From assembly GCF_937616625.2 (NCBI RefSeq), contig NC_065573.1, positions 4,603,001-4,667,000 of the forward strand: a DNA stretch of 64,000 nucleotides. The letters run 5' to 3'. The translations under genes were made by a program, and so were the position numbers. Position 1 is the first letter of the stretch, and each line of letters opens with the position of its first letter. Origin of the DNA: Mercurialis annua (taxonomy: Eukaryota > Streptophyta > Magnoliopsida > Malpighiales > Euphorbiaceae). Positions 63,818 through 64,000 of this stretch are shown here, piece after piece. The notes under the pieces were generated by a model that saw nothing but the letters and a program-made list of their open reading frames with translations, did no database searches and had not been told where the DNA came from.

Positions 63818-64000
63818 CCCCAAAAATGACATCACCAGCACACTTGCCAGTCAAAAGCTCTAGTGATATCACTCCAGAGGCGTAAACATTTGACTTAAAG
63901 GAGGGAAGTGGTTTTTTAGAAGCAGCCAATTCTGGTGCGCCATATCCTGTGACACCAGCATCCAGTATTTGTTCAATGGTTCCTGGTTGAGTCATTAATC
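63813..64000 (-). pseudogene. LRR receptor-like kinase, kinase C-lobe part (upstream of insertion)
   Basis: Minus-strand reading from the window edge: LMTQPGTIEQILDAGVTGY, then GAPELAASKKPLPSFKS and NVYASGVISLELLTGKCAGD, up to VIFGER, where element A starts. This spans the activation segment (APEL) and subdomain IX. The family normally has YRAPEL and KSDVYAFGV. Here Arg is Gly, the conserved Asp of subdomain IX is Asn, and Phe is Ser, which suggests relaxed constraint. The N-terminal part with the LRR ectodomain lies beyond the window. The group was recognised from memory as At5g10020/GHR1-like, whose kinases are often predicted inactive. Confidence 0.88.

Overview
The window looks like intergenic chromatin of a dicot-type plant nuclear genome. 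It is AT-rich and consists almost entirely of nested transposable elements. The only trace of a host gene is the 3' end of an LRR receptor-kinase-like gene, and it is broken. There are no bacterial-type operons, tRNA, rRNA or CRISPR features. Species cannot be named from the sequence alone.

Layout. (1) 1-821: part of a Ty3/gypsy LTR (L1, minus orientation) that has jumped into the RT start of a Ty1/copia element (822-3733, minus; 5' LTR 3478-3733). (2) 3936-13109: a 9.2-kb non-autonomous CACTA transposon (CACTA-1). (3) 13110-14427: AT-rich DNA with a tandem duplication. (4) 14428-22902: element B, a non-autonomous Tekay/Del-type LTR element on the minus strand with 2.4-kb LTRs and no recognisable pol. 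(5) 22903-33170: element C, a Tat/Retand-like gypsy remnant on the minus strand. Its integrase reads leftward, while a plant-mobile-domain (PMD)/coiled-coil reading frame lies antisense between integrase and 3' LTR. Element C is split by a hAT element (23944-27085), which itself holds a MULE, a second 8-bp-TSD element and a MULE-like MITE, and by a gypsy LTR (L2, about 27812-30609). (6) About 33190-39340: element D, an Athila-like deletion derivative on the plus strand. Its 3' LTR is cut by another gypsy LTR (L3, from 39341). (7) About 41700-44995: sequence with no clear gene. (8) 44996-64000: the receptor-kinase 3' exon on the minus strand, split by element A, a Tekay-type gypsy element at 45203-63812 with TSD TCTTT. 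Element A's 5' LTR is itself split eight bases from its start by CACTA-2 (45211-54427, TSD TAT).

CACTA-1 and CACTA-2 are near-identical copies in opposite orientation, 32 kb apart; positions in one map to the other by a nearly constant coordinate sum (58355). They form the largest symmetry in the window.

Inferred order of events on the right: kinase gene or pseudogene, then element A, then CACTA-2. In the middle: element C, then the hAT with three insertions, and L2. Element D and L3 are further layers. All coding regions seen are decayed, so no element here appears autonomous. The most unusual signals are the palindrome clusters (core TGTGCG-NN-CGCACA) inside two different LTR families, with different copy numbers between the two LTRs of one element; the antisense PMD frame; and the CACTA inverted pair with its internal telomere-like tract.
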